Assembly: GCA_016780525.1 (NCBI GenBank)
Contig: JADHLR010000040.1
Coordinates: forward strand, 1-11,684
DNA length: 11,684 nucleotides
Origin: Candidatus Puniceispirillum sp.
GTDB taxonomy: Bacteria; Pseudomonadota; Alphaproteobacteria; Puniceispirillales; Puniceispirillaceae
Direction of reading: 5' to 3'
Made by a program: the position numbers and the translations under genes. The first letter of the stretch is position 1; every line of letters begins with the position of its first letter. Positions 1-7,265 of the stretch are shown piece by piece. The notes under the pieces were generated by a model, which ran no database searches, was not told the DNA's origin, and saw only the letters and a list, made by a program, of their open reading frames with translations.

Positions 1-215
1 CCTTTATTGATGCGGTTTGTCTGATCGAATGGCCAGATCGTCTGCAAAAACTTTTGCCAAAGACCAATTTATCGATTCATCTTTATGCGGATGACAGTGT
101 AGACGACGGTAAAGATGATACGGGCGTCCGCTTTGCCGATGTAACGGCACCGCCACATTGGGCAGATCGTATCAATGATCTGGTCACGTCTATCGCCCGT
201 AAATCGACCAGCTAG
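1..215 (+). CDS. tsaE: TsaE, tRNA t6A37 biosynthesis ATPase (3' end only)
   Basis: The window opens inside this gene. Reading from base 3 gives 70 residues ending at TAG (213-215). The fragment contains VCLIEWPDRL followed by LLPKTNLSIHLY, which matches the C-terminal part of TsaE, where a V-x-LIEWPERL segment precedes a final beta strand. It ends in a TGVRFADVTAPPHWADRI stretch resembling the family's closing 'R...W..R' region. TsaE is the small cytoplasmic P-loop ATPase that works with TsaB and TsaD to make N6-threonylcarbamoyladenosine at tRNA position 37. The Walker A and other N-terminal motifs lie outside the window and cannot be checked. An acidic patch (DDSVDDGKDD) sits between the last two conserved parts and looks lineage-specific. 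The call rests on a short fragment plus its position upstream of addB. Confidence 0.8.
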   Translation, partial: FIDAVCLIEWPDRLQKLLPKTNLSIHLYADDSVDDGKDDTGVRFADVTAPPHWADRINDLVTSIARKSTS

Positions 216-317
216 CGCGGTGATGCGTTCCATAATGCGTCCCGTCATGTGTTCTGGTCTGGATTTTCGTAATCAAGCCCTCTCGCGTTCGTTTGGCTTT
301 GCTATTATACTGCGCTG
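216..317 (+). promoter_or_regulatory. tsaE-addB gap with possible extended -10 for addB
   Basis: This 102-base gap has no credible small gene and no clear hairpin-plus-T-run terminator. Just before addB, T300-G301-C302 followed by TATTAT (303-308) forms an extended -10 pattern (TGnTATTAT). An overlapping TATACT lies at 306-311. No good -35 is present at the expected distance, where the bases are around CTCTCG or TCGCGT. If this -10 is used, transcription would start about 6-8 bases downstream, at or next to the addB ATG (318). Support is by eye only. Confidence 0.3.
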
Positions 318-3300
318 ATGTCTTCCGCATCCGTTTATAGCATCGATGCTGGCCTGCCATTTGCCGAACAGCTGGCGCAGGGGTTAATGGGTATGGCCAA
401 AACCCCCGAACAGCTGGCGCGGGCGCTGGTTCTGGTGCCGTCACGCCGTAGCGGACAGGCGCTGCAAGCTGCATTTTTGTCGGTCAGCGATGGTCAGGCC
501 ATGCTCTTGCCGCGGATGGTGCCGATTGGTGATATTGGCGATGAGACAAGCCAGGGTGATCCGATAGATGCGCTTTTGGATGAAACCGCGCCGGATTTGC
601 CACCAGCGATTAGCAGCATGCGGCGGCGGTTTCTTCTGGCAAAATTATTGCGGCATTTCCGGCTGGGCGAGCATTATCCGACCCAGCCTCAGGCTATGCT
701 GCTTGCCGACTCACTGGCGCAGCTCCTTGACCAGCTCTATAATGCCGATGCGACGGTATCGGCATTGCGTGATTTATTGCCCGATGCTTTTTCCGCACAT
801 TGGCAGGATATTCTGGGCCTGCTTACAATTTTGATCGAACGCTGGCCGGCTATTCTGGCGGATGAAGGGTCGATGGACGCCGTTGATAGGCGCAACAGGT
901 TGATCCGCTGGCAGGCACAACGCTGGCAACAGCTGCAACCCGATAATCTTATTCTTGTCGCCGGCTCGACCGGCAGCATAAATGCCACGCGTGATTTAAT
1001 TGCAACGGTTGCTGCTTTGCCAAATGGGCATGTGGTGCTGCCGGGTCTTGATCGCGGTGCTGGTGATCTGTGGAGCGATATGGCCAGCGATAGCAACCAC
1101 CCGCAACATGCGCTGGCAGCTTTGCTCGATGTGTTGGCCATCAGCCCGGATGATGTCGCAGATTGGCCGACGCTGCCGGTGGCGTCAGCGACACAGCAGG
1201 CGCGGCACTATTTGATGCGGGAAATGTTTCGTCCGGCGGCGATTACCGCAGCGTGGCAGCGGCTTGGGGATGACGCCAGCTTGCCGGGGCGCGATGCGCT
1301 GGCCGGGCTAAAAATTCTGACAGCGCGTGATCGCCGCGAAGAAGCCAGCCTGATCGCGCTTTGTTTGCGCGAGGTTCTGGAAACACCGGAAAAAACCGCG
1401 GCGCTGATCACCCCGGATCGCCAGCTTGCCGAACTGGTCATCGCCGAATTGCAACGCTGGCAGATCACCATTGAAGATTCGGCAGGCCGACCATTGGCGG
1501 TGACCCCAACCGGGCGGTTCCTGCAATTGCTGGCAAATGCGGTGGCTGAAGATCTGGCGCCGCTATCGCTGCTGGCCATGCTCAAACACCCCTATGCCGC
1601 TGGCGGCGTGAAGCAGCGCGATTTCCAGCAACAGGTGGCACAGCTGGAGCTGGCGGTATTACGCGGTGCGCGGCCAGCCATCCCGGGCATTGACGGATTG
1701 CTGGCGGCGGCCCCGACGGCGGAACTCAAAGCCTTTGTTCAACAGCAAATCGCCGTGCCACTTGCGCCTGTGTTGGCGGCATGGGCGGCACCTCAACCGA
1801 CATTGGCAAGCATGGTGGCGGCGCTTGCCGAGTCAGCTGAATTGCTCGCAGCAGAGGTGATGGCAGCAGAAATGATAGACAGTACCGCAGATCAGCCGGA
1901 TCGCGGGCAGGGCGCGATGCGGCTGTGGGACGGGGTTGATGGGAAACTGGCGGCGCGGATATTGGCGGATATTGAAATTGACGGTCGGGATTGCGCCATT
2001 GAAGCGGCCGACCTGCCACAGATATTGCAACAGATTTTTGAGACAGAAACGGTGCATCCGCATGGGTCACCGCATCCGCGTCTGGCTATTTTGGGGGCTG
2101 TTGAAGCGCGGATGCAATCGGCTGACCGGTTGATTATTGCCGGCTTTAATGAAGGCAACTGGCCGCCGCGTCCGGCCGCCGACCCGTGGATGAATAGCGC
2201 GATGCGCAAAGCTGTCGGGCTGCCACCGCATAATTGGCGTACCGGGCTGAGTGCGCATGACGTCTATATGGCGCTATGCGCGGATGAGGTGGTGGTCACC
2301 CGCGCCGCCAAAGAAAATAACACCGCGACGATAAAGAGCCGCTGGTTGCAGCGGCTTGAGGTTGTGTTGGCTGCAATCGGCCTTGCTGATAGCATTGATA
2401 CAGGACAAAAAGAACATGTCTGGCTTGATCATTTGCACCCCGACATTACGCCGGTGCCGGTCACCCGGCCGCGTCCTTGTCCACCGCTGGCGGCGCGGCC
2501 AAGACGGTTTTCGGCAACCGAAATTGATCTGTGGGTGACCGATCCCTATGCCATTTATGCAAAGCGGGTTTTGCGGTTGAAACCGCTTGATCCGATTGAT
2601 CTGTCGCCGGATGCGGCCTTGCGCGGTAATCTGGTGCATGCGGCTTTGGCGCAATTTGCCGAAGATTTTCCCAGCGATGATTTGGCGGATGATGCCTTGT
2701 CGCAGCTTGTGCATATCGGCCGTGATGTGTTTGCGGAACATATGCAGCACCCATCGGTGCGTTATTTCTGGTGGCCGCGCTTTGAAATTATCGCGGCATG
2801 GATCGCCGAGGAAGAAGGCCGCCGCCGACAGGCAGGGCTGCGCCAGATTTATTCGGAAATTAGCGGGTCTGTTGATCTTGCCGGGCCGCAAGGTCTGGTC
2901 ACTTTGACAGCAAAAGCCGATCGTCTGGAACGCCATGAGGACGAAAGCTGGTGCATCGTTGATTACAAAACCGGCGTGGTGCCGTCGGCAACAATGGTGG
3001 CCGAGGGGGCGCGTAACCAATTATCGGTAGAGGCGCTGATTGCGGCCGAGGGCGGGTTTGATCAGGCACCGGCAGGCGATGTATCGCAGCTGGAATATTG
3101 GCAGTTGTCAGGCAGCCGCGCCCAGCCGGGCAGCATTAAGCCTGTCCGTAAAGATGGGTTTGACCCGTTAAAAATGCGACAGGATCTTGAATTGCTTGTT
3201 GCCGCCTATGATGACCCGTCAACCTGTTATTTGTCTGAACCGGTGCCGACCCGGGTGCCACCATTTCGACCATACAAACATCTGGCGCGATGCCGTGAAT

Positions 3301-3326
3301 GGCAGATTGAGGCCGATGATGAGTAA
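318..3326 (+). CDS. addB: AddB, double-strand break repair nuclease/helicase-like subunit
   Basis: This 1002-residue protein is the partner of AddA in the AddAB complex, which unwinds and resects DNA ends so that RecA can load. The N-terminus (VYSIDAGLPFAEQLAQGL, then LVLVPSRRSGQAL) matches the alphaproteobacterial AddB start. No GxxGKT Walker A is present, so the helicase fold is expected to be non-motor. A UvrD/Rep-like middle contains RLIIAGFNEGNWPPRPAADP (about residues 600-620). The C-terminal RecB-family nuclease is complete: H774 in GNLVHA, D868 in ADRL, D882 and K884 in IVDYKTG, then QLEYWQL. The iron-sulphur cysteines of Bacillus-type AddB are not seen: T-D-P-Y (741-744) stands where CPF/CPY would be, and the end has only isolated cysteines. 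Length is normal. The start at 318 fits the family, although no Shine-Dalgarno precedes it. It overlaps addA. Confidence 0.95.
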   Translation: MSSASVYSIDAGLPFAEQLAQGLMGMAKTPEQLARALVLVPSRRSGQALQAAFLSVSDGQAMLLPRMVPIGDIGDETSQGDPIDALLDETAPDLPPAISSMRRRFLLAKLLRHFRLGEHYPTQPQAMLLADSLAQLLDQLYNADATVSALRDLLPDAFSAHWQDILGLLTILIERWPAILADEGSMDAVDRRNRLIRWQAQRWQQLQPDNLILVAGSTGSINATRDLIATVAALPNGHVVLPGLDRGAGDLWSDMASDSNHPQHALAALLDVLAISPDDVADWPTLPVASATQQARHYLMREMFRPAAITAAWQRLGDDASLPGRDALAGLKILTARDRREEASLIALCLREVLETPEKTAALITPDRQLAELVIAELQRWQITIEDSAGRPLAVTPTGRFLQLLANAVAEDLAPLSLLAMLKHPYAAGGVKQRDFQQQVAQLELAVLRGARPAIPGIDGLLAAAPTAELKAFVQQQIAVPLAPVLAAWAAPQPTLASMVAALAESAELLAAEVMAAEMIDSTADQPDRGQGAMRLWDGVDGKLAARILADIEIDGRDCAIEAADLPQILQQIFETETVHPHGSPHPRLAILGAVEARMQSADRLIIAGFNEGNWPPRPAADPWMNSAMRKAVGLPPHNWRTGLSAHDVYMALCADEVVVTRAAKENNTATIKSRWLQRLEVVLAAIGLADSIDTGQKEHVWLDHLHPDITPVPVTRPRPCPPLAARPRRFSATEIDLWVTDPYAIYAKRVLRLKPLDPIDLSPDAALRGNLVHAALAQFAEDFPSDDLADDALSQLVHIGRDVFAEHMQHPSVRYFWWPRFEIIAAWIAEEEGRRRQAGLRQIYSEISGSVDLAGPQGLVTLTAKADRLERHEDESWCIVDYKTGVVPSATMVAEGARNQLSVEALIAAEGGFDQAPAGDVSQLEYWQLSGSRAQPGSIKPVRKDGFDPLKMRQDLELLVAAYDDPSTCYLSEPVPTRVPPFRPYKHLARCREWQIEADDE

Positions 3327-6300
3327 TCTGATACATCATGCTAGCGCGGCGCAGGCGCGTGCATCTGATCCCGTCGCATCGGTATTTGTGTCGGCCAATG
3401 CCGGCACCGGCAAAACCAAGCTGTTGACTGACCGGGTTTTGCGACTGCTGCTTGCCGGGGCGCCGGCTGACAGCATTTTATGTGTCACCTATACGCGTGC
3501 CGCCGCCGCTGAAATGCGTAATCGTATTAATAAGCGGCTTGGTGACTGGACGATTATCAGCGCGCAGAAACTGGCTGACGACCTAAAAGATATGGGTATA
3601 GATACGCCGCGTCAGGATATGTTGCAGCGCGCCCGCAGCCTGTTTGCCGAAATTCTGGATAATGATAACGGGCCACGGGTCGAGACGGTTCATTCATTTT
3701 GCCAGACAATTTTGCACAGATTCCCGATTGAGGCGGGTATCGCCCCGCATGCGCGTCTGGCCGATGATGATGAACAGGCGCGGCTAAAGCTGTTGGCGCG
3801 CAATGGCATCATGGCGTCGGCTGATGCAGAATTGATGGCAGCGGTGCAGATCATCGCGGCAACGGCGAATGAGGATCGCGCTGACAAAATTTTGCAGGCA
3901 TTTCTCGATCGCGAAACCCGTCTGGCCGACCCCAATATCATCAGCAAAATCATCAGACATTTTGAAGATGCGTTGCATATCGGTGATGCGGATGATGCGG
4001 AAAGTCAAAAGCGGGTGACGGTTGCGCGCATTGATGATGACGCCTTGCGCATGGTGGCGGCGGCTCTGCAAGCCTCGGATGTCGACCGACATATACGCCG
4101 GGGGGCGTTGATGGATGTGTGGCTGGCACAGACGCCTGATGACCGCATTCAAAAACTGTCTTTTCTTGTCGATGCGCTGTTTTCGGCGAACGGGCCGCTG
4201 GCCGAACGGTCGCTGTCAAATGCGGGCATCCGCAAAACCTTGCCTGACGCGGTGGCCATACAACAGGCTGTTATTGACTGTATTGAGCCGCTGCTTTGTG
4301 GTGAAAAGGCGCAAATTTGCAAACAGATGACGGTGGCGCTTTATCGCTATGGGGTGGCGTTCTGGCGCGAATATGAACGGCTCAAGGCGGTGCGCGGGGT
4401 GCTTGACTATAATGACCTGATCAACCGCACCAATCAGCTTTTGGACCAAAGCGATGCGGCGCAATGGGTGGCGCGGAAACTGGATAATGGCATCCAGCAT
4501 ATATTGATCGACGAGGCACAGGATACAAGCCCGCAACAATGGCAGCTGTTACGCCGGCTGATGGATGATTTTTTTGCCGGAGAGGGGGCTGATTACCACG
4601 GGCCACAACGCCGTACCGATGCCGCGCAAAATCTGCCGGATCGCAGCATGTTTGCGGTTGGCGATTTTAAACAGTCGATTTACTCCTTTCAGGGTGCCGA
4701 CCCGCGGGTCATGGGCGATAACCGCATGTCGCTGGCTAAACGCGCCGCCGAGGCGGAAAAAGAATTTCGCGATGTCGCATTGTCAGTGTCGTTTCGGTCA
4801 AGCCAGCCGATCTTACAGCTTGTCAATGCGCTGATCCCCGAGCGCAGCGGCATTGAAGATTTTACCCCGCATCAGGTGGCGCGTGACGATCTTGACGGGT
4901 TTGTTGAAATCTGGCCGGTGGTTTCGGGTGATGCGGAAGGCACCCCGGATCAGATGTTTGGTGCGCCTGTTATGGCCAGCGCCAATGCCGCAGAAACAAA
5001 AGCCGCACAGCAGCTTGCCGACAAGCTAAAAGCATGGATTGGCAGCAAAACCCTGTCTTCGGGCAAACCCGTCGGGGCTGGTGATATATTGATTCTGTTG
5101 CGTAAACGCGGCGCATTTTTTGAGCAAATACTCAAAGCATTACAGCACAACGGCATTCCGGTGGCCGGGGCTGACCGGATGCGGCTGGAAGAACAGATCG
5201 AAATTCAGGATTTATTGGCGCTTGGCGATGTGATGATGCTGCCGGAAGATGATTTGCAGCTTGCCTCTGTATTGAAATCGCCGCTTTGCGGGCTTGATGA
5301 TGATGATTTATACCGGCTTGCCTATGCGCGTGGTGATGCCAGTTTATATGCCGCTTTGATGGCGCATCGGGGCGGTGATGACAAATTCGGCGCTGTTGCC
5401 GACCAGATGGCGCAATGGCGAATGGTCGCAGATGGCGAGTCGGTGTTTGGCTTTTATAGCTATGTTCTGGTGAATGGGGGGCGGCAAAATTTTATCCGGC
5501 GGCTCGGCCATGCGGTGCATGAATCGCTCGATCATTTTCTTGGTCTGGCGCAAAGCATGGCGCTTGGCGATGGCATGTCATTGCTACAGTTTCTGGCGTC
5601 TATCCGCGGCAGTGGCGGGGATATCAAACGGGATATGGACAGCGCCGGCAGCGGTGAAGTGCGGGTGATGACAATTCATGGGGCCAAGGGGCTGGAGGCA
5701 CCCATTGTGATCCTGCCCGATATGCTGAAATCGCGCAGCATCCCACAGCTGACCGGCAGCGACAGTGACGGCCGCGCGGTCTATTGGTTTCCACCCGGGG
5801 CGGCGTTCCAGCCGCAATTTATTCTGGACGCGAAAGCCGCCAGCCGCGATCTGGAACAGCAGGAAGCCAACCGTCTTTTATATGTTGCGCTGACCCGGGC
5901 GCGCGAAGGGCTGGTCGTTGCCGGCTGGGAAAAACCGCATGGGGTACGGGTGCTGGATGGCAGCGATTATGCCCTGATCAAATCGGCATTGGCAACGCTA
6001 CCAGGGGTTGAAGAAACCGATGATGGGCATATGCGTCTCGAGATCGCGGCCACCCGCATAACCGAGGCCACCGAAGCTGATCGTGCGGCGTTACCGCCGC
6101 ATCGCGCTGTGGTGTCAACTGACAGTGACTGGATTGCCCGCCCCGCGCCGATAGATGCGCCGACCGGCCGGCCGTTGCGGCCATCACAGCCCGGCCTTGA
6201 TCATGCCCCGTCGACGCTCGCCCCACGCCAAGATGCCGGAACCCGGCGCAGCGGGTTGGCGTATGGGCGGATCGCGCATCGGTTGCTGGAAATTCTGCCA

Positions 6301-6759
6301 TCAGTGCCGGAAACGCGGTGGCATGCCGTCGCACAGCCCATTCTGCGACAGGATGATGCGTTAAGCGAGTCGGTGAAAGCGGACATTCTGCAGCGGGTTG
6401 TGAAGGTCATGTCGATGCCGGAACTGGCCCCATTATTCGGGCAGGGGGCATTGGCCGAAGTGCCAATCAATGGGCGCATCAACGGGATTGGTGTGGCTGG
6501 ACAAATTGACCGGCTTTATGTTGGTGACGACCGGATCATTCTGGCAGATTTCAAAACCGGGCAACGCCCGCATGGGGCGGCACCAAACAGCTATATAGAG
6601 CAAATGGCGCTCTATGATGCGTTGTTGTCGCAGATCTATCAGGGCCGGGACATCGCTTGTTGGCTGGTCTGGACGCATAGCCAGTTTATCGAGGATATCA
6701 CCGTGGATCAGCGGCAACAGGCGTTGCAGCGGTTGTTTGCTGACCGACAGGACAAATAA
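3319..6759 (+). CDS. addA: AddA, ATP-dependent helicase-nuclease subunit
   Basis: This is the motor and nuclease subunit of AddAB, 1146 residues from the chosen start. UvrD-family (SF1) motifs appear in order: Walker A ANAGTGKT (26-33), Ia (CVTYTRAAAAEM), Walker B LIDEAQDTSPQQW (DEAQD at 398-402), III GDFKQSIYSFQGADP (from 448), IV (LSVSFRSSQPI), V VRVMTIHGAKGLE (781-793) and VI YVALTRARE (from 855). A RecB-type nuclease follows, with H987 in GRIAHRLLE, D1064 in GQIDRL, D1077 and K1079 in LADFKTG, then YIEQMALY. All catalytic residues are present. Two adjacent ATGs (3316 and 3319) lie inside the end of addB. GAGG at 3309-3312 sits 6 bases from 3319 but only 3 from 3316, so 3319 is preferred. 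The reading frame stays open upstream to 3187, but that part lies within addB and has no family similarity. Overlap with addB is 8 bases, implying coupled translation. Confidence 0.96.
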   Translation: MSNLIHHASAAQARASDPVASVFVSANAGTGKTKLLTDRVLRLLLAGAPADSILCVTYTRAAAAEMRNRINKRLGDWTIISAQKLADDLKDMGIDTPRQDMLQRARSLFAEILDNDNGPRVETVHSFCQTILHRFPIEAGIAPHARLADDDEQARLKLLARNGIMASADAELMAAVQIIAATANEDRADKILQAFLDRETRLADPNIISKIIRHFEDALHIGDADDAESQKRVTVARIDDDALRMVAAALQASDVDRHIRRGALMDVWLAQTPDDRIQKLSFLVDALFSANGPLAERSLSNAGIRKTLPDAVAIQQAVIDCIEPLLCGEKAQICKQMTVALYRYGVAFWREYERLKAVRGVLDYNDLINRTNQLLDQSDAAQWVARKLDNGIQHILIDEAQDTSPQQWQLLRRLMDDFFAGEGADYHGPQRRTDAAQNLPDRSMFAVGDFKQSIYSFQGADPRVMGDNRMSLAKRAAEAEKEFRDVALSVSFRSSQPILQLVNALIPERSGIEDFTPHQVARDDLDGFVEIWPVVSGDAEGTPDQMFGAPVMASANAAETKAAQQLADKLKAWIGSKTLSSGKPVGAGDILILLRKRGAFFEQILKALQHNGIPVAGADRMRLEEQIEIQDLLALGDVMMLPEDDLQLASVLKSPLCGLDDDDLYRLAYARGDASLYAALMAHRGGDDKFGAVADQMAQWRMVADGESVFGFYSYVLVNGGRQNFIRRLGHAVHESLDHFLGLAQSMALGDGMSLLQFLASIRGSGGDIKRDMDSAGSGEVRVMTIHGAKGLEAPIVILPDMLKSRSIPQLTGSDSDGRAVYWFPPGAAFQPQFILDAKAASRDLEQQEANRLLYVALTRAREGLVVAGWEKPHGVRVLDGSDYALIKSALATLPGVEETDDGHMRLEIAATRITEATEADRAALPPHRAVVSTDSDWIARPAPIDAPTGRPLRPSQPGLDHAPSTLAPRQDAGTRRSGLAYGRIAHRLLEILPSVPETRWHAVAQPILRQDDALSESVKADILQRVVKVMSMPELAPLFGQGALAEVPINGRINGIGVAGQIDRLYVGDDRIILADFKTGQRPHGAAPNSYIEQMALYDALLSQIYQGRDIACWLVWTHSQFIEDITVDQRQQALQRLFADRQDK

Positions 6760-6774
6760 AGCTGTTAGGTATGC

Positions 6775-6803
6775 TTGACTGTCACTTTGCCAGCCCATAA
6801 ATT
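6775..6803 (+). promoter_or_regulatory. Candidate sigma70-type promoter for trxA
   Basis: TTGACT (6775-6780) is separated by exactly 17 bases from TAAATT (6798-6803). The -35 matches the housekeeping consensus at 5 of 6 positions and the -10 at 4 of 6, with ideal spacing. It begins 15 bases after the addA stop and would start transcription near 6810, leaving a leader of about 70 bases before trxA. This suggests that trxA has its own promoter in addition to any read-through from addBA. Confidence 0.5.
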
Positions 6804-6817
6804 CAATTTGCGTGGTG

Positions 6818-6855
6818 CGGTGCCGGCGAATTTTCGTCGTTATATCGCAGCACCG
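6818..6855 (+). promoter_or_regulatory. Two-part hairpin in the trxA leader
   Basis: CGGTGC (6818-6823) pairs perfectly with GCACCG (6850-6855). Directly inside it, CGGCGA (6824-6829) pairs with TCGTCG (6834-6839), including one G-U pair, around an ATTT loop. Ten unpaired bases (6840-6849) remain on the 3' side. No T-run follows, so it is not a convincing terminator. It lies between the candidate promoter and the trxA ribosome-binding site and may be a 5' UTR structure. The folding was worked out by hand. Confidence 0.3.
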
Positions 6856-6881
6856 TTAAACCAGATATGGGGTGGGTAACA

Positions 6882-7202
6882 ATGGCAACATCTAAAACAA
6901 CCGATAGTGATTTCTCAGCAGATGTGTTGCAAGCTGGCACACCTGTTTTAGTTGATTTTTGGGCCGAATGGTGCGGCCCGTGTAAAGCCATTGGCCCGGC
7001 TTTGGAAGAGATTTCAAACGATAGAGGTGACAGCATCTCAATCGTAAAATTGAATATCGATGAAAATCCGCTGACCCCGCAAAAATATAATGTGCGCGGC
7101 ATTCCGACATTGCTGATTTTTAAAGATGGTGAGGTCGTTGCCGAAAAAATGGGGGCATTGCCAAAATCGCAATTAGAGGACTGGATCAACCAATACGCCT
7201 AA
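6882..7202 (+). CDS. trxA: Thioredoxin (TrxA)
   Basis: This is a cytoplasmic disulfide reductase of 106 residues, the standard length for TrxA. The active site WCGPCK follows VDFWAE, and the cis-proline loop is VRGIPTLLIFKDGE. These are the two hallmarks of a classical thioredoxin. It would be reduced by thioredoxin reductase and supply electrons to enzymes such as ribonucleotide reductase and peroxiredoxins. No signal peptide is seen. The ATG at 6882 is chosen because a G-rich stretch (GGGGTGGG, 6869-6876) lies upstream at a reasonable distance and the N-terminus then fits the family. An in-frame ATG at 6867 would add five residues but has no ribosome-binding site. The gene follows addA on the same strand, probably under its own promoter, and ends at a strong hairpin before convergent folC. 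Confidence 0.96.
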   Translation: MATSKTTDSDFSADVLQAGTPVLVDFWAEWCGPCKAIGPALEEISNDRGDSISIVKLNIDENPLTPQKYNVRGIPTLLIFKDGEVVAEKMGALPKSQLEDWINQYA

Positions 7203-7230
7203 TCGCGCCGCATCAGCAGATGATAAACAT

Positions 7231-7265
7231 AAACGCTGCCTGTTAATCGGGCAGCGTTTTATTTT
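7231..7265 (+). terminator. Rho-independent terminator of trxA, overlapping the folC 3' end
   Basis: AAACGCTGCC (7231-7240) and GGCAGCGTTT (7250-7259) form a perfect 10-bp stem with a 9-base loop, followed on the plus strand by TATTTT. This is a textbook intrinsic terminator 28 bases after the trxA stop. The folC stop codon (minus strand, 7243-7245) lies in the loop, so the downstream arm is folC coding sequence. Read from the minus strand, the stem is followed by ATGTTTATC, which is less T-rich, so termination of the folC operon here would be weaker. Confidence 0.85.

Noticed and set aside
216..260. Near-repeated ATGCGTTCC / ATGCGTCCC after tsaE
   Set aside because: These are only two short imperfect copies in non-coding sequence, with no stem or further units. 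This is compatible with chance.
2274..3020. A 248-codon open frame on the minus strand
   Set aside because: It lies wholly opposite the conserved nuclease end of addB. Its translation is rich in Arg, His, Cys and Pro with no recognisable domain, as expected for an antisense shadow.
3187..3318. An upstream extension of AddA
   Set aside because: This part of the frame lies inside addB. Its sequence does not resemble an AddA N-terminus, and the ATGs at 3316/3319 have a Shine-Dalgarno nearby and place Walker A at the usual distance.
6867..6881. An earlier trxA start adding MGWVT
   Set aside because: There is no ribosome-binding site before 6867, and the G-rich stretch lies correctly for the 6882 ATG.
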